Below, piece by piece: positions 61,365-64,000 of a stretch of DNA of 64,000 nucleotides. Each line of letters begins with the position of its first letter. The first letter of the stretch is position 1. Source of the stretch: Blautia luti (GTDB taxonomy: Bacteria; Bacillota; Clostridia; Lachnospirales; Lachnospiraceae). The position numbers and the translations under genes are program-made. Under the pieces are notes generated by a model. The model did not search any database and had not been told where the DNA came from. It saw only the letters and a list, made by a program, of their open reading frames with translations. The DNA is taken from contig NZ_AP028156.1 in the NCBI RefSeq assembly GCF_033096465.1, forward strand, positions 1,384,501-1,448,500, written 5' to 3'.

Positions 61365-62273
61365 TTAGCTTGTCTTATAATCCCATTCCTTCTGTGCCTG
61401 TTCGATTACATAATTCTTAAAAGCCTCCACAACAGGCGGATGATAAACATTCTTTAACATTGCCATATAGAAGTTTCTCTGCCAGCTTGGAGATACAAGA
61501 GGCAGAATCTTTACATTCAGTGATTGCAGGATAGGAATATTGGGAGCCACACAGATACCAAATCCATTGGAGACAAAGCCTGCAGCAACCTGATCTTCAT
61601 CAATCTCATAGGCAACATCCGGTTTCTGACCGATGCGCTCAAACAATCCGTCAATAATATGTCTCAGACCACTTCTTTTCTTAAATATGATCTGTTTATA
61701 AGGAATAGTATCCTCCAGACAAACCTCCTCTTTTGCTGCCAGCGGATGGTCAGAAGGTACGATCACCACCAGTTCCTGTCTGGCAACAGGTATAAATTCA
61801 ATCAGTGGTTCATTATCAATCATAGAGCAGAAACCCAGATCATATTTTTTCTCTTTTAAACCATTTAAAATATCAGCTGTTAAAACTTTGTCACAATACA
61901 GATTAAAATCAATCTTTTTCGTTGGATTTACCGCGAGAAATCCTCTCATGATCTTCGGGAGAAAGTCAATTCCCAGAGTGCGCAGGAATGCAACATCAAT
62001 ACAGCCCTCTCCCTTACCGGCCAGCTTCAGGCTGTTCACAGAAGAGTCCAGACGGTTCAGCACTTCTTCAACGTCTTTGAGAAAAACCTTTCCATATTTG
62101 GTAAGTGTAACATTTCTTCCGTTTTTTTCAAACAGTTTTACGCCCAGTTCTTCCTCGAGAGTGGAGATCGCATAACTCAGCGAAGGCTGGGTGATCGCCA
62201 GAATATCAGCGGCTTTTGTGTAATGCTCAATATGAGCCAGCGTAGAAAAGTACCGCAGATGATACAGGTTCAT
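61365..62273 (-). CDS. LysR family transcriptional regulator
   Basis: This protein of about 302 residues has the N-terminal winged helix MNLYHLRYFSTLAHIEHYTK (helix-turn-helix AADILAITQPSLSYAISTLE) and a periplasmic-binding-like ligand domain (IDVAFLRTLGIDFLPKIMRG). It resembles the CynR/GltC group. ATG 62273 has AAAGGAG seven bases upstream; the longer start at 62315 lacks a site. It is divergent from the sugar isomerase gene and probably controls it and the oxidoreductase, in the usual LysR manner. The inducer is unknown. Confidence 0.92.
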   Translation of the reverse strand: MNLYHLRYFSTLAHIEHYTKAADILAITQPSLSYAISTLEEELGVKLFEKNGRNVTLTKYGKVFLKDVEEVLNRLDSSVNSLKLAGKGEGCIDVAFLRTLGIDFLPKIMRGFLAVNPTKKIDFNLYCDKVLTADILNGLKEKKYDLGFCSMIDNEPLIEFIPVARQELVVIVPSDHPLAAKEEVCLEDTIPYKQIIFKKRSGLRHIIDGLFERIGQKPDVAYEIDEDQVAAGFVSNGFGICVAPNIPILQSLNVKILPLVSPSWQRNFYMAMLKNVYHPPVVEAFKNYVIEQAQKEWDYKTS

Positions 62274-62570
62274 AGAAAAACTCCTTTCTCTGATAAGTAT
62301 TTTATAAGTGACCATATTTTATGTGCAGGCTTTCTCAGTCCTTTAATGCTTCGGAAAACTATAATTATAGTCACTCTTGCACAAATAATCCGCGCTGTAT
62401 TTGTCATATACGTAGATTATATCATGATGTATTGAAAAAATCTATGAATTTAAAGGATAGAACTAATTTGTTTTATATTTAACAAAGATATATAATGCTT
62501 ATATCAAAAAGATACAAAATATTATCAAAATAAATAAAAAAATTATGCGATTTTATGAGGAGGACATAAG
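62274..62570. promoter_or_regulatory. Divergent control region between lysR and the isomerase operon
   Basis: This 300-base region holds a perfect 14-base palindrome, ACTATAATTATAGT (62358-62371), a possible LysR site or lysR -10. A TATAAT at 62491-62496 has a weak TTGTTT 17 bases upstream (62468-62473) for the isomerase. GAGGAGGA of the isomerase gene lies at the right end. No coding frame is convincing. Confidence 0.6.
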
Positions 62571-63413
62571 ATGTCAAAAGAATTTCCAATTACTATCAGT
62601 TCCTGGACACTGGGAGATCAGTGCAAATTTGAAGACAGAGTGATCGCTGCAAAGAACGCAGGATACGAAGGAATCGGCCTTCGTGCAGAAACTTATGTAG
62701 ATGCGTTGAATGAGGGACTTTTTGACAAAGACATTCTTGCTATTCTGGACAAACATGGTATGAAAGTAACAGAGGTTGAGTACATCGTACAGTGGGCAGA
62801 AGAGCACAGATCTTACGAACAGAAATACAAAGAACAGCTCTGCTTCCATATGTGTGAATTATTTGACGTAAAACAGATCAACTGCGGTCTGATGGAAAAC
62901 TATTCTGTAGAATATACTGCTCAGAAATTAAGAGAATTATGCCAGAGAGCAGGAAAATACATCATCGGTGTTGAACCAATGCCATACAGCGGAATCCCGG
63001 ATATGAAAAAAGGCTGGGCAGTTGTAAAGGCAGCTGACTGCGAGAATGCAAAACTGATCATGGATACCTGGCACTGGGTAAGAGCAAATCAGCCGGTTGA
63101 CCTTTCTGTGATCGAAGACATCCCTGCAGACAAGATCGTATCCATCCAGATCAACGATGTATGGGAAAGACCATATGCAACAACGATCTTAAGAGACGAA
63201 TCCATGCATGACCGTCTTGCTCCCGGAACAGGAATCGGATGTACAGCAGCATTCGTTAAGATGGTAAAAGAAAAAGGAATCAAACCAAACGCAATCGGCG
63301 TAGAAGTCATCAGCGATGCAATCCTTGCAAAAGGACTTGAATATGCTGCAAACCATACATATGAGAACACAAAGAAAGTGCTTGAAGAAGCATGGCCGGA
63401 GGTTCTTCAGTAA
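62571..63413 (+). CDS. Sugar phosphate isomerase/epimerase (xylose isomerase-like TIM barrel)
   Basis: This 280-residue AP-endonuclease-2 family TIM barrel starts EFPITISSWTLGDQCKFEDR, then VIAAKNAGYEGIGLRAETYV. Metal-ligand-type residues are in GVEPMPYSGIPD (Glu), LIMDTWHWVRANQP (Asp, His), IQINDVWERP (Asp) and VEVISDAILA (Glu). The family isomerises or epimerises sugars, inositols and related polyols and also includes keto-sugar dehydratases. GAGGAGGA precedes ATG 62571. The OYE gene follows after 20 bases, so both may take part in breaking down one plant- or host-derived compound. Confidence 0.9.
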   Translation: MSKEFPITISSWTLGDQCKFEDRVIAAKNAGYEGIGLRAETYVDALNEGLFDKDILAILDKHGMKVTEVEYIVQWAEEHRSYEQKYKEQLCFHMCELFDVKQINCGLMENYSVEYTAQKLRELCQRAGKYIIGVEPMPYSGIPDMKKGWAVVKAADCENAKLIMDTWHWVRANQPVDLSVIEDIPADKIVSIQINDVWERPYATTILRDESMHDRLAPGTGIGCTAAFVKMVKEKGIKPNAIGVEVISDAILAKGLEYAANHTYENTKKVLEEAWPEVLQ

Positions 63414-63433
63414 AAAGAAAAGGAGAAGGTCAC

Positions 63434-64000
63434 ATGAAATTTAATGCAATGTTTCAGCCGATCAATATCGGACCAATGACAGTAAAGAACCGCTTCGTAG
63501 TTCCACCAATGGGAAACAACTTTGCAAACACAGACGGAAGCATGAGCGAACAGTCCGCTGCTTATTATAGTGAAAGAGCAAAAGGCGGCTTTGGTTTGAT
63601 CACAATCGAAGCAACAGTAGTACATAAAGGCGCAAAGGGCGGTCCTCGCAAACCATGTCTTTATGATGACTCCACAATCGAAAGCTTCCGTAAGGTAGTA
63701 GATGCCTGTCATGCAGAGGGAGCAAAGGTTTCCGTACAGCTTCAGAATGCAGGTCCTGAAGGAAATGCAAAGAATGCAGGTGCACCGATCGAGGCAGCTA
63801 CAAGCATTCCGTCAGACTGCGGAAGAGATACACCGAAGGAAGTTACAACTGAAGAAGTTTATGAACTGGTAAAAGGCTATGGCCTCGCAGCAAAGAGAGC
63901 CATGGAAGCAGGTGTAGATGCAGTTGAGATCCATATGGCACATGGCTATCTGGTAAGTACCTTCCTTTCCCCAAGAACAAATAAGAGACTGGACGAATTT
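63434..64000 (+). CDS. Old Yellow Enzyme family NADH:flavin oxidoreductase (3' end outside window)
   Basis: The first 189 residues are present and the frame is open to the right edge. It begins MKFNAMFQPINIGPMTVKNR, then FVVPPMGNNFANTDGSMSEQ and FGLITIEATVVHKGAKGG, the FMN-binding barrel start of the 2,4-dienoyl-CoA reductase/BaiCD-BaiH/enoate reductase group. VDAVEIHMAHGYLVSTFLSP holds the His of the active site. Such enzymes reduce C=C bonds of enoates, bile acids or plant phenolics, and the full-length group has extra Fe-S and FAD/NADH domains. AGGAGAAGG precedes ATG 63434. Confidence 0.9.
   Translation, partial: MKFNAMFQPINIGPMTVKNRFVVPPMGNNFANTDGSMSEQSAAYYSERAKGGFGLITIEATVVHKGAKGGPRKPCLYDDSTIESFRKVVDACHAEGAKVSVQLQNAGPEGNAKNAGAPIEAATSIPSDCGRDTPKEVTTEEVYELVKGYGLAAKRAMEAGVDAVEIHMAHGYLVSTFLSPRTNKRLDEF

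Noticed and set aside
1..64000. CRISPR array, rRNA, tRNA or prophage structural genes
   Set aside because: No regularly spaced repeats, tRNA-like folds, rRNA sequence or phage structural proteins were seen by eye.

Overview
The window looks like a chromosomal segment from a Gram-positive, low-to-mid GC anaerobe of the Clostridia, most likely Lachnospiraceae (Blautia/Ruminococcus-like). The evidence is the core gene order yicC-remA-gmk-rpoZ-rimO-pgsA-cinA, a Tyr T-box in front of tyrS, an RqcH/NFACT protein, scpA-scpB beside DD-carboxypeptidases, and a Cys/Gly-rich small protein typical of the group. The genus is inferred. I saw no rRNA, tRNA or CRISPR array.

Region 1 (1-20150) is a surface-polysaccharide locus: several glycosyltransferases, a SPASM radical SAM protein, a Wzx-like flippase, a Wzy-like polymerase, three membrane acyltransferases, a serine-acetyltransferase-like enzyme, a nucleotidyltransferase and a VanZ protein. 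Its core is a GDP-D-glycero-D-manno-heptose pathway (gmhA, hddA, a fused hddC-gmhB) with a GDP-sugar 4,6-dehydratase-like enzyme, suggesting a (6-deoxy-)heptose in the glycan. Two modification genes, the acyltransferase at 3525-4543 and the acetyltransferase at 16751-17264, are each broken by a run of exactly nine G followed by TAC. Each reads through if the run changes by one or two bases. This looks like a pair of slipped-strand phase-variable switches controlling acylation of the surface glycan, both OFF here. Codon use changes abruptly inside the locus (GC-rich at 1113-3525 and 18629-20149, AT-rich elsewhere), as expected for a mosaic cassette.

Region 2 (20150-29630) is accessory: a HEPN-motif protein, a basic coiled-coil protein, small enzymes (PNPOx-like, VOC, GNAT), an HTH-like protein whose decayed C-terminal paralogue lies 5.5 kb away, a broken Rpn-type nuclease gene, a decayed TnpB gene fused to an IS607 TnpA remnant, an intact TnpB with a probable omegaRNA right end, another acyltransferase and a VanZ protein.

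Region 3 (29635-49465) is mostly core. On the minus strand are MATE, ABC-F and rqcH. On the plus strand are yicC-remA-gmk-rpoZ and rimO-pgsA-cinA. These are followed by a small-protein island (two minus-strand hypotheticals, an overlooked 49-aa gene, a Cys/Gly-rich protein), a SleB-type wall hydrolase, a membrane MutS-like ATPase, T-box-tyrS, alaS and rpsU.

Region 4 (49466-64000) has a cardiolipin synthase, two DD-carboxypeptidases, a molybdopterin-binding protein, a metallophosphoesterase, scpAB, a PLC-like protein, a chorismate mutase-shikimate kinase fusion, a metal operon (HMA-TauE-cupredoxin fusion plus DUF2318 lipoprotein) with a leader hairpin, and a LysR regulator divergent from a sugar isomerase and an Old Yellow Enzyme family gene that runs off the end.
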